Source: Candidatus Bipolaricaulota bacterium
Lineage (GTDB): Bacteria; Bipolaricaulota; Bipolaricaulia; UBA7950; UBA9294
NCBI GenBank assembly: GCA_030612565.1
Contig: JAUWNQ010000052.1
Location: 1-5,124, forward strand
Length of the DNA stretch: 5,124 nt
Direction of reading: 5' to 3'
Part shown: piece after piece, positions 1-5,124 of the stretch
How the letters are laid out: every line of letters starts with the position of its first letter
How positions within the stretch are numbered: the stretch's first letter is position 1
Notes under the pieces: model-generated
What the model saw: the letters and a program-made list of their open reading frames with translations, nothing else
Database searches by the model: none
What the model was told of the DNA's origin: nothing
Translations under genes and position numbers: made by a program

Positions 1-1
1 G

Positions 2-181
2 GCTCGCGAACTGATCGATGGGCATGCCCTCCTCGCGATGGGAATCGAGCCGGGGCCTCGGTTGGGAAGGATTCTCGAGGCGGTTCACGATCGCATCCTC
101 GCCGGGGAGATCACGTCTCACGAGCAGGCGCTGGCAGCGACGCGCACGATTTTCGAGGAGCAGGATCGAGAGGGGAATTAG
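2..181 (+). CDS. cca: CCA-adding enzyme / tRNA nucleotidyltransferase, C-terminal fragment
   Basis: The frame is open from the window edge to a TAG at 179-181, so only the last 59 residues of the protein are present. The fragment reads DGHALLAMGIEPGPRLGRIL near its start, followed by a helix ending in LAGEITSHEQAL. The pattern G-x-x-L-x-x-x-G-I-x-PGP-x-(L/I)-G-x-IL followed by 'G-x-I-(T/S)-x-x-(E/Q)-A' is typical of the C-terminal tail of bacterial class II tRNA nucleotidyltransferases and poly(A) polymerases of the HD-domain type. Family members add or repair the 3' CCA end of tRNAs in the cytoplasm. The catalytic nucleotidyltransferase head lies outside the window, so I cannot tell CCA-adding from A-adding or CC-adding activity. 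The next gene begins 95 bp downstream on the same strand and may be cotranscribed. Confidence 0.75.
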   Translation, partial: ARELIDGHALLAMGIEPGPRLGRILEAVHDRILAGEITSHEQALAATRTIFEEQDREGN

Positions 182-256
182 TACCACGCTCGATGGGACA
201 AACGCGCTGGGGGGAAGGGCGCACTTTTGTTAGTCTCTCTCTGCCAATCCATGATG

Positions 257-267
257 AAAGGAGAGAG
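257..267 (+). promoter_or_regulatory. Shine-Dalgarno region of the HerA-like gene
   Basis: The purine run AAAGGAGAGAG ends 9 nt before the ATG at 277. This favours the start at 277 over the in-frame upstream ATG at 193, which has no comparable site and would add 28 residues that do not resemble the family's N-terminus. Confidence 0.65.
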
Positions 268-276
268 CAAAACTCG

Positions 277-1845
277 ATGGGAACGCCACTTAACATCAGC
301 AACGACCTCAATCTAGATTTAGAGGATATAATCGGGCAGTGTATAGGGATCCTTGGCATCCGCGGGTCGGGGAAGACGAACACGGCCGGCGTCATATTAC
401 AAGAGCTCCTGCGGAACAACTACCCTCTGACGATCGTCGATATCGACGGTGAGTACTTTGGGCTGAAGGAGCGCTACGAGGTGCTGGTCGTCGGACGCGG
501 CGAGGGGGTGGAGATCGAGGTCGACGCTGATTGTGCGGAGGAGATCGCGCAGATCAGCATGGAGAAGAACATTCCGGTTGTCCTTGACCTATCCGGGTTC
601 CTCTCCGAGGAACGGACCGAGTTTCTCAAGGAGTACCTGACGGCACTGTGGGACCTGGCGGGAAAACTCCGCCGCCCGTACATTGTCGGGATCGAGGAGG
701 CGCATGAGTTCATCCCCCAGGGGGTGAAGACCGAGCTGAAAGAGCTGATCGCGCGTTTGGCCCTGCGTGGTCGTAAACGCGGACTGGGAACGATCATCAT
801 TTCCCAGCGCAGCGCCAAGGTTGAAAAGGACGTCCTCAGTCAAGCTGGGATGCTCCTCCTTCACCGGGTCGTCCACGAGGTCGATATGCGTGTCTACACC
901 GAGCTACTCCCGTGGCGCAAGAGCGAGACCAAGGAGATAATCACCTCGCTCGGGACGGGCGAATGTGTTTATATCAACGGTGATACAGTCCTTCCCATCT
1001 ACGTGCGGGAGCGGGAGACGTTCCACGCCGGGTTCACTCCATCACTCGATGTGGTCGTCACCCCCGAGCTTAAGCAGGTGAGCCAGGCGATCATCGAGGC
1101 GATCGAGCACGCCAAGACCGGCAAGGGGAAGAAATCGCGGATCGAGGAGTTGGAGGAACACCTGGAGCGGCTGGAGGGTGCTATTCTGAAGAAGGATGAG
1201 ACGATCGCCAAGCTGGAGGAGGTCGCCCGCACCCTTGGCTACATTAAGGTAGAGGTTCCTTCGCCCTCTCTTCCTGAGGTGCAGAATATTTCGAAGGCGA
1301 TCGTCCACTCGGTCGAAGGGGGAGCCGTCGTTGGAGGTGGCTATTCGACGCGGAGGGAGCCCTCCTCCTTTATCACTCGTGAACCCCTCTCTGTGGACCC
1401 CGTGGTGAGAGGCGAGGACGTAGGTGGTGGGGTGATCGATATCGAGGGGGCAGTGGGGACTTCCGATGGCCTTCCTCCGGCGGTCTGGCGGCATATCGAT
1501 CGGCTCCTCTCTCGGGTCTCCAAGCGGGACCTTCTCCATAGGCGCGTCCTTTCTTTTGTGATTGGGCACGCTCCGATCTCTCATTCTGTCGATCAGATTG
1601 CGGCGTGGACCGACTGCGCGCGTGGGGTGATCGAGGACGATCCTCCGCGGGAGTTCCTCGACATGGGCCTTCTGGTGCGTGAGCGCCGCACCGATGGCCT
1701 CCACTACCGGAGCAACCTCAAGGCGTTCGTGATGCGTGAGTTTGGGATCTACCAGCCGGATATTGGAGGAGGGGAACTCCATCGAATTACCCAACATCTC
1801 CACATTAGCCTTGCCGGGCTCGAAGCGAGCGAAATGGTGTCCTGA
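277..1845 (+). CDS. HerA/DUF87-type P-loop ATPase with coiled coil and C-terminal winged-helix-like domain
   Basis: A 522-residue protein is predicted from the ATG at 277. Residues 27-34 (GIRGSGKT) are a Walker A motif. Residues 135-145 (YIVGIEEAHEF) are a Walker B strand with two acidic residues. Around 172-189, 'TIIISQR' followed by a K-x-V-L-S-Q segment matches the sensor region of the HerA/FtsK-superfamily DUF87 ATPases. The early 'DIDGEY' (55-60) also fits that family. Residues about 286-320 are charged and heptad-like (IEELEEHLERLEG), suggesting a coiled coil. A Gly/Ser-rich linker follows (about 325-395), and residues about 420-490 look like a winged helix. HerA proteins are hexameric DNA translocases that act with NurA nuclease in archaeal end resection. 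No nurA is visible here and this protein lacks an obvious N-terminal HAS barrel, so its role is open: DNA translocase, conjugation-like pump or regulatory ATPase. The ATPase call is firm and the function is inference. Confidence 0.85.
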   Translation: MGTPLNISNDLNLDLEDIIGQCIGILGIRGSGKTNTAGVILQELLRNNYPLTIVDIDGEYFGLKERYEVLVVGRGEGVEIEVDADCAEEIAQISMEKNIPVVLDLSGFLSEERTEFLKEYLTALWDLAGKLRRPYIVGIEEAHEFIPQGVKTELKELIARLALRGRKRGLGTIIISQRSAKVEKDVLSQAGMLLLHRVVHEVDMRVYTELLPWRKSETKEIITSLGTGECVYINGDTVLPIYVRERETFHAGFTPSLDVVVTPELKQVSQAIIEAIEHAKTGKGKKSRIEELEEHLERLEGAILKKDETIAKLEEVARTLGYIKVEVPSPSLPEVQNISKAIVHSVEGGAVVGGGYSTRREPSSFITREPLSVDPVVRGEDVGGGVIDIEGAVGTSDGLPPAVWRHIDRLLSRVSKRDLLHRRVLSFVIGHAPISHSVDQIAAWTDCARGVIEDDPPREFLDMGLLVRERRTDGLHYRSNLKAFVMREFGIYQPDIGGGELHRITQHLHISLAGLEASEMVS

Positions 1846-1881
1846 ACTGCTTTTCCGGCGGCAAGAGCACGTCTCGAAGGA

Positions 1882-1910
1882 TTGACTACCCCCCCTTTTC
1901 CGGGTACAAT
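1882..1910 (+). promoter_or_regulatory. Strong sigma-70-type promoter of hpf
   Basis: A -35 box TTGACT (1882-1887) and a -10 box TACAAT (1905-1910) are separated by exactly 17 bp, each one mismatch from the E. coli consensus. Transcription should start near 1916-1918, leaving a leader of only about 15 nt that is mostly ribosome-binding site. The spacer contains a run of seven C followed by four T. The position between two plus-strand genes makes hpf the first gene of a new transcription unit. Confidence 0.85.
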
Positions 1911-1920
1911 ATGTCGTGAC

Positions 1921-1930
1921 AAAGGAGGGG
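1921..1930 (+). promoter_or_regulatory. Shine-Dalgarno site of hpf
   Basis: AAAGGAGGGG lies 2 nt before the ATG at 1933, with its GGAGG core 4 nt away. It fixes the start at 1933. The alternative in-frame start at 1882 falls inside the -35 box and would encode promoter sequence. Confidence 0.85.
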
Positions 1931-1932
1931 GC

Positions 1933-2463
1933 ATGAAGGTAAAGATCGTTGAGCGACACATGGCTCCAAGCGCGGCGTTGCGGGATTACGTGGTGGAGAG
2001 GGCTAACGGGCTGGAACGCTACTTCGACCGCATCGTAAGCATCGACGGCACCCTGTCAGTCGAGAAAGAGCGGCAGATCGCCGATTTCCACGCGCACCTG
2101 ACCAACCGCAAGGTAATAGCGGCACGCGAGGAATCCTCCGACATGTACGCCTCGATCGACAAAGCGATCGATCGTCTGAAACGGCAGATCGTGAAGTACA
2201 AGGATCACCTCAACAACCACGGATCAACGGCATTTTCTGCAACCAGGCCTCCTGAGATAGATATAGATACGGACCTCGATCATCGCGAGATCATTCGCAC
2301 GAATACCTACTTCCGGAAGCCGATGAGCCCGGAAGAAGCCGCCTTACAGCTCGATGCACTGGAGAAAGGTTTTTTTGTATTCATCAATGTTGAATCAGAT
2401 CAGGTAAGCATTATCTACCATCGTCGGGATGGAAACTACGGACTGATCGAACCGAGGCGGTGA
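1933..2463 (+). CDS. hpf: Long-form ribosome hibernation promoting factor (HPF/RaiA family)
   Basis: The protein has 176 residues, the usual size for long HPF. The N-terminal domain (about 1-105) begins MKVKIVERHMAPSAALRDYV and has the family's beta-alpha-beta pattern, ending in helices with 'DMYASIDKAIDRLKRQIVKYKDHL'-like heptads. After an acidic linker (about 108-125), the C-terminal domain (about 125-176) carries the hallmarks KPMSPEEAALQLD, FFVFINVES and 'YHRRDGNYGLIEP'. In long HPF the N-terminal domain binds the 30S decoding region and blocks mRNA and tRNA, and the C-terminal domain dimerises to join two 70S ribosomes into 100S particles in stationary phase or stress. The gene has its own strong promoter, and the next gene starts 30 bp downstream without an evident terminator, so the two are probably cotranscribed. 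The usual hpf neighbours rpoN and secA are absent. Confidence 0.95.
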   Translation: MKVKIVERHMAPSAALRDYVVERANGLERYFDRIVSIDGTLSVEKERQIADFHAHLTNRKVIAAREESSDMYASIDKAIDRLKRQIVKYKDHLNNHGSTAFSATRPPEIDIDTDLDHREIIRTNTYFRKPMSPEEAALQLDALEKGFFVFINVESDQVSIIYHRRDGNYGLIEPRR

Positions 2464-2493
2464 TCTTCCTGTAATGATCGATAAGGACCCGGT

Positions 2494-3561
2494 GTGGTAA
2501 CGGCATTATGTTTGTTCTCTGGGAGTCTGGCGAGCCGGGTCGCTGCTCGGTTGGTCGAGCGTGCTCCCGGGGTCGATAAGGTCGCGCTCTTTCACTTTCG
2601 CTCTCCCTTCTTCGAGGAGTGTGACAGACTACGCGAGCTGGTGAAGGAAGAATGGCCCGGGGTGAGCTTTCGCACCCAGTCGCTTAAGAAGGACTACCGC
2701 CGCTTGGCCAACATTCCTGCTGGACATCACTTTTCCCTTACCCGTAGCTGCCTGAGCTGCCGCACCCTGATGCTCTCCCGCGCCATCCGTTATATGGAAC
2801 GGATCAAGGCGGACTTCCTTGTGACCGGAGAGGTCCTTGCCAGGCACGGCCTCTCTGAAGTGGAGATGGAGAGGATCACGGAGGATTTGGGGGTGGGGGG
2901 GTTGGTCTTGCGCCCCCTCTCAGCGCAGGCACTCCCACCGAGCCGCCCGGAGATCGAGGGGTGGGTCGATAGAGATTCCCTTTTTGGACTGCGTGAGGAG
3001 GATCGGGAGCGGCTCGTGGATCTTGCGCGGGAGCTCGGCCTCGACGTTGAGGATCAGGTGGATTCGCCGACCCGTTGCAAGTTGGCCATCCCTGGGTTTG
3101 GGGTACGGCTGGAAAACCTGTTCGAGGAGGAGGGGTTCACCTTGAACGCGGTCAAGTTGCTGGAATTCGGCGTCTACTACAAATACCCGCCCGATGTGAA
3201 GGTCGTCCTTGCCCTCGACGAGGAAGAGAAGCGGGCGTTGCAGACATTCTTCTTGCCGCAAGATCTGCGGGTCTACATCCCTACCCACCAGGGGCCGCTG
3301 GCGCTGGTGCGAACCGACTGGGAAAGAAAATCACCCGTTCAAGTGGAGGAGATCATCGCTCTTGCCGCACGCATTACGGTGACTCACAGTGATGCCGCCA
3401 ATATGAGGAGTGTGCCGGTTAAATACCGGTTTGAGAAGGATAATGAGACCTCCATCTTAAAGATCCTACCGTTCTCTTCTATCGCGGAGATTGAGGAGCA
3501 CTGCTTTGCCTGTGACATCTTCTCGTCCCCGTTAAGTGAAAACAAGATTCCTATTCCTTGA
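2494..3561 (+). CDS. ThiI/MnmA-like PP-loop protein with degenerate ATP-binding motif
   Basis: A 355-residue protein starts at GTG 2494, with AAGGA at 2483-2487 as ribosome-binding site. It follows the layout of a family usually annotated as tRNA thiouridylase or ThiI-like: an N-terminal PP-loop strand (FSGSLAS, 8-14), 'HFRSPFF' (34-40), a CxxCR motif (C86, C89, R90) followed by LML, DFLVTGEVL (107-115), RPLSA (140-144), GWVDR (156-160), a third cysteine (C195) in SPTRCKLAIPGF, and a C-terminal region (about 220-275) resembling the NFACT-R-like RNA-binding module. Family members are thought to activate a tRNA uridine with ATP and replace oxygen with sulfur. Here the signature SGGxDS reads SGSLAS, losing the second Gly and the Asp, and the usual GQRPMSQ-like segment after TGEVL is also altered. 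The protein may therefore be non-catalytic or use a different substrate. The family call rests on remembered motifs. Confidence 0.72.
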   Translation: MVTALCLFSGSLASRVAARLVERAPGVDKVALFHFRSPFFEECDRLRELVKEEWPGVSFRTQSLKKDYRRLANIPAGHHFSLTRSCLSCRTLMLSRAIRYMERIKADFLVTGEVLARHGLSEVEMERITEDLGVGGLVLRPLSAQALPPSRPEIEGWVDRDSLFGLREEDRERLVDLARELGLDVEDQVDSPTRCKLAIPGFGVRLENLFEEEGFTLNAVKLLEFGVYYKYPPDVKVVLALDEEEKRALQTFFLPQDLRVYIPTHQGPLALVRTDWERKSPVQVEEIIALAARITVTHSDAANMRSVPVKYRFEKDNETSILKILPFSSIAEIEEHCFACDIFSSPLSENKIPIP

Positions 3562-3587
3562 AAAATACTCCCTCTCTTTGGTATACT
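3558..3587 (+). promoter_or_regulatory. Sigma-70-type promoter upstream of fmdB
   Basis: TTGAAA (3558-3563) and TATACT (3582-3587) are separated by 18 bp. The -35 box overlaps the TGA stop of the preceding gene (3559-3561). Predicted transcription start is near 3594, giving a leader of roughly 90 nt before the fmdB ATG. Confidence 0.75.
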
Positions 3588-3602
3588 GTCTTTTTTAGCC
3601 CG

Positions 3603-3630
3603 ATTCGTTGATTACGGATGGGGAACGAAT
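3603..3630 (+). repeat. Perfect inverted repeat in the fmdB leader
   Basis: ATTCGTT (3603-3609) and AACGAAT (3624-3630) are perfect reverse complements separated by 14 nt. The arms' centres are 21 bp apart, about two turns of DNA. They begin about 9 nt after the predicted transcription start. This could be a protein operator or an RNA hairpin in the leader; the sequence alone does not decide. Confidence 0.6.
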
Positions 3631-3682
3631 AATAGAGCTTAATGCAAAATCGAAAGACCCCAAGAAGGGAAGAGGGGTGGGT

Positions 3683-3910
3683 ATGCCTTTTTATCGTTAT
3701 CAATGCGAGGTGTGTGGGGACGTGTTCAAGGTGTTGGTGCAGAATGGGGATAGCACTCCTATCAAGTGTCCGGAGTGTGAGAGTGAGAAGACTAAGCGTC
3801 TCCTTCCCCGTATCGGCGTTATCTATAAAGGAAACGGGTATTACTCGACCGATTACGCGAAGAAGGGCAATAAGAGCAAGGCAACAACCTCCTCGAAGGT
3901 AGAGGAGTAA
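3683..3910 (+). CDS. FmdB-family zinc-ribbon protein
   Basis: A 75-residue protein starts at ATG 3683, where the conserved family opening MPFYRYQCEVCG begins. The purine-rich stretch 3662-3677 ending AGAGGGG serves as ribosome-binding site. A longer in-frame reading from TTG 3608 has no such site and adds non-conserved sequence. Two CxxC knuckles (C8/C11 and C29/C32) form the zinc ribbon, followed by R39-L40-L41 and VIYKGNGYYSTDY (46-58), all typical of FmdB. The lysine- and serine-rich tail (60-75) is probably disordered. The family is named after a putative regulator of formamidase and amidase genes in Methylophilus, but most members are of unknown function. Here it sits on its own promoter directly upstream of rpoC, so a link to RNA or transcription is conceivable but unproven. 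Confidence 0.9.
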   Translation: MPFYRYQCEVCGDVFKVLVQNGDSTPIKCPECESEKTKRLLPRIGVIYKGNGYYSTDYAKKGNKSKATTSSKVEE

Positions 3911-3945
3911 GCGCTTGCAGTCTTGTCTATTATGGGCAGTAGAGC

Positions 3946-3977
3946 GAAGGGTCCTGCAGACTACGGGATCTTTTTTT
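3946..3977 (+). terminator. Probable intrinsic terminator after fmdB (or attenuator before rpoC)
   Basis: GGTCCTG (3950-3956) pairs with CGGGATC (3964-3970) through five Watson-Crick and two G-U pairs around a 7-nt loop. Weak A-U and G-U pairs (3946-3949 with 3971-3974) can extend the stem. A run of seven T (3971-3977) follows directly. It lies 35 nt after the fmdB stop and 57 nt before rpoC. The stem is modest, so termination may be partial. Confidence 0.6.
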
Positions 3978-4020
3978 GTACAGAAGGCGACCGAACGGTT
4001 CTTGGGCACGGATTCTATTG

Positions 4021-4028
4021 AGAGGTGA
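4021..4028 (+). promoter_or_regulatory. Shine-Dalgarno site that sets the rpoC start
   Basis: AGAGGTGA matches the anti-Shine-Dalgarno complement with one mismatch and ends 5 nt before the TTG at 4034. The only other in-frame start, GTG at 4025, lies inside this site and directly follows an in-frame TGA (4019-4021), so TTG 4034 is preferred. Confidence 0.75.
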
Positions 4029-4033
4029 GCCTA

Positions 4034-5124
4034 TTGATTTCTGGCGATGACATCAAACGGGTGAAGCTCCAGCTTGCATCTCCATCGACGATGATAAGCT
4101 GGTCGCATGGGGAGATCACTGAGTCGGAGACGATCAACTATCGAACTCACCGCGCCGAACGGGGTGGCCTCTATGCGGAGGAGATCTTCGGGCCGGAGAA
4201 TAACTACGAGTGTGCCTGCGGGAAGTACAAGGGCAAGAAGTACGAAGGGATTACGTGTGAGAAGTGTCACGTCCAGGTGACGGATTCTTCGGTGCGCCGA
4301 GTGAACATGGGGCATATCTCCCTGGCGAGCCCGGTCGTTCATTTCTGGTATCTCAAGGGCGTGTCGAGCCTCCTCGCGCGGCTTTTGGGGATGAAGAAGC
4401 GTGAACTGCAGCGGATCACATACTACGAGACCGAGCCGGTCGAACAGGTGCTCTATATTGTCACCTCCTCGGACTGTAAAGAGGTTCGCCCGGGGGAGAC
4501 CCTCTATTCCTCCGAGGTCAATATCTTGAGCGGGGCTTTCTCCTTTTCGGTCGAGCAAGCGTACTACGTAGACGACGCCCCAGAGGTCCTCGCGACAGAA
4601 GGAGGGCGGGTGACGATCGAGGAGCGGCGTCTAACCAACGGTGAGAAGATCCGCTCGGTGGTGATCGGTTCGCAGGAATACCCGATTGTTGGGCCTGTCG
4701 ATCTGAGCGTGGAGGACGGAGACGAGGTGAAAGAGGGGGATCGGATCGCCGAGCGCCCTGTTGGCGAGCTCTGCTCTAAGACCGCGATCGACATGCTCGT
4801 CGATCGGTATGGTGAGGACGTCAAATCGGAACCCCTCGACCACGATATCCTGGACAGCCTGGCATTCCTCGTGACTCGGATAAAGGACCCTGCGTGTCCC
4901 TTGCACCTTGGGGATCGAATAACTTACTTTGAGAAGCGTGCTTATGAGCGGAGCTACGCGGACGGTTTCTCCGCGTCGACCGGCGCGGCCGGAATCAAGG
5001 GGTTGCTCGCGGCTCTCGACTTCGACGTGCTTCCCCAGGATCTGACAATGGAGTTGGAGCATGAGACCGCGATAGGGAACCGCCGGCGGTTGATCAAGCG
5101 CCTGGAAGTGGTCGATCAACTGCG
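4034..5124 (+). CDS. rpoC: DNA-directed RNA polymerase subunit beta' (N-terminal 363 residues, runs off the window)
   Basis: The frame stays open from TTG 4034 to the window edge. The N-terminus matches beta': KLQLASP and 'SWSHGEITESETINYRT' near residues 11-37, then GLYAEEIFGP, then the zinc-binding domain with C60, C62, C75 and C78 (C-x-C-x12-C-x2-C), followed by VRRVNMGHISLASPVVHFWYLKG-like sequence. Beta' forms the clamp and, further downstream, the catalytic Mg-binding loop, which is not in this window. Between about residue 147 and 295 there is extra sequence absent from the short E. coli-type arrangement, including 'GPVDLSVEDGDEVKEGDRIA' (about 220-239), which looks like a sandwich-barrel hybrid motif. 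Canonical sequence resumes at FSASTGAAGIKGLL (from 312) and RLIKRLEVVD. rpoB is not directly upstream, which is unusual. Confidence 0.95.
   Translation, partial: MISGDDIKRVKLQLASPSTMISWSHGEITESETINYRTHRAERGGLYAEEIFGPENNYECACGKYKGKKYEGITCEKCHVQVTDSSVRRVNMGHISLASPVVHFWYLKGVSSLLARLLGMKKRELQRITYYETEPVEQVLYIVTSSDCKEVRPGETLYSSEVNILSGAFSFSVEQAYYVDDAPEVLATEGGRVTIEERRLTNGEKIRSVVIGSQEYPIVGPVDLSVEDGDEVKEGDRIAERPVGELCSKTAIDMLVDRYGEDVKSEPLDHDILDSLAFLVTRIKDPACPLHLGDRITYFEKRAYERSYADGFSASTGAAGIKGLLAALDFDVLPQDLTMELEHETAIGNRRRLIKRLEVVDQL

Noticed and set aside
227..255. Possible promoter TTGTTA, 17 bp, CATGAT upstream of the HerA-like gene.
   Set aside because: The -10 match is weak, and the implied transcription start would fall within the Shine-Dalgarno region. 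Read-through from cca is as likely.
1816..1832. Short GC-rich hairpin (GCTCG/CGAGC) near the end of the HerA-like gene as a terminator.
   Set aside because: It lies inside the coding region and has no T-tract after it.
1889..1930. C-run and G-rich ribosome-binding site of hpf as a sequestering hairpin.
   Set aside because: The C-run lies in the promoter spacer upstream of the predicted transcription start, so it would not be in the mRNA.
1042..1959. Long minus-strand open frame (about 305 codons) opposite the end of the HerA-like gene and the hpf promoter.
   Set aside because: It is antisense to a clear ATPase gene, shows no recognisable domain, and would begin inside hpf. Such shadow frames are common opposite GC-rich genes.
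3915..3945. Promoter-like TTGCAG and TATTAT before rpoC.
   Set aside because: The two boxes are only 7 bp apart, and neither has a partner at suitable spacing.
4031..5119. Minus-strand open frames opposite rpoC.
   Set aside because: The plus strand encodes unmistakable beta' sequence throughout, and the minus-strand translations show no family motifs.
1..5124. CRISPR array, insertion sequence, tRNA or rRNA genes.
   Set aside because: No regularly spaced direct repeats, no transposase, and no cloverleaf-like or rRNA-like sequence were seen in the intergenic stretches, all of which are shorter than about 125 bp.

Overview
The window is a gene-dense stretch of bacterial chromosome, moderately GC-rich by eye. 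Every convincing gene lies on the plus strand. It carries the end of a CCA-adding-type tRNA nucleotidyltransferase gene, a HerA/DUF87-type P-loop ATPase, a long-form ribosome hibernation factor (hpf), a ThiI/MnmA-like PP-loop protein with a degenerate nucleotide-binding motif, a small FmdB-type zinc-ribbon protein, and the first 363 codons of rpoC (RNA polymerase beta'). Promoters of sigma-70 type, strong Shine-Dalgarno sites and GTG/TTG starts all point to Bacteria. The beta' chain has a large insertion after its zinc-binding domain, as seen in deep-branching or thermophilic lineages such as Thermus, Thermotoga and Aquifex. Together with the HerA-like ATPase this suggests an uncultured or deep-branching phylum. 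Something like Bipolaricaulota (Acetothermia) is only a guess; the sequence does not settle it.

Layout: 1-181 is the 3' end of cca. 182-276 is a spacer with no convincing promoter. 277-1845 is the HerA-like ATPase. 1846-1932 holds a near-consensus promoter (TTGACT, 17 bp, TACAAT) that drives hpf (1933-2463) with a very short leader. A PP-loop gene (2494-3561, GTG start) follows hpf after 30 bp and is probably cotranscribed. A second promoter (TTGAAA, 18 bp, TATACT) overlaps the stop of that gene and drives fmdB (3683-3910) through a leader of about 90 nt that contains a perfect 7-bp inverted repeat. After fmdB comes a probable intrinsic terminator or attenuator (3946-3977), and then rpoC from a TTG codon at 4034 to the window edge.

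The common theme is information processing: tRNA 3'-end maturation, a probable tRNA or RNA modification relative, ribosome hibernation and transcription. No dedicated multi-gene system such as a defence island, biosynthetic cluster, mobile element or CRISPR array is visible. The points most worth a second look are the PP-loop protein that has lost its signature residues, rpoC sitting without rpoB directly upstream and behind a terminator-like hairpin, the fmdB leader inverted repeat, the beta' insertion, and an excess of the palindrome CGATCG.
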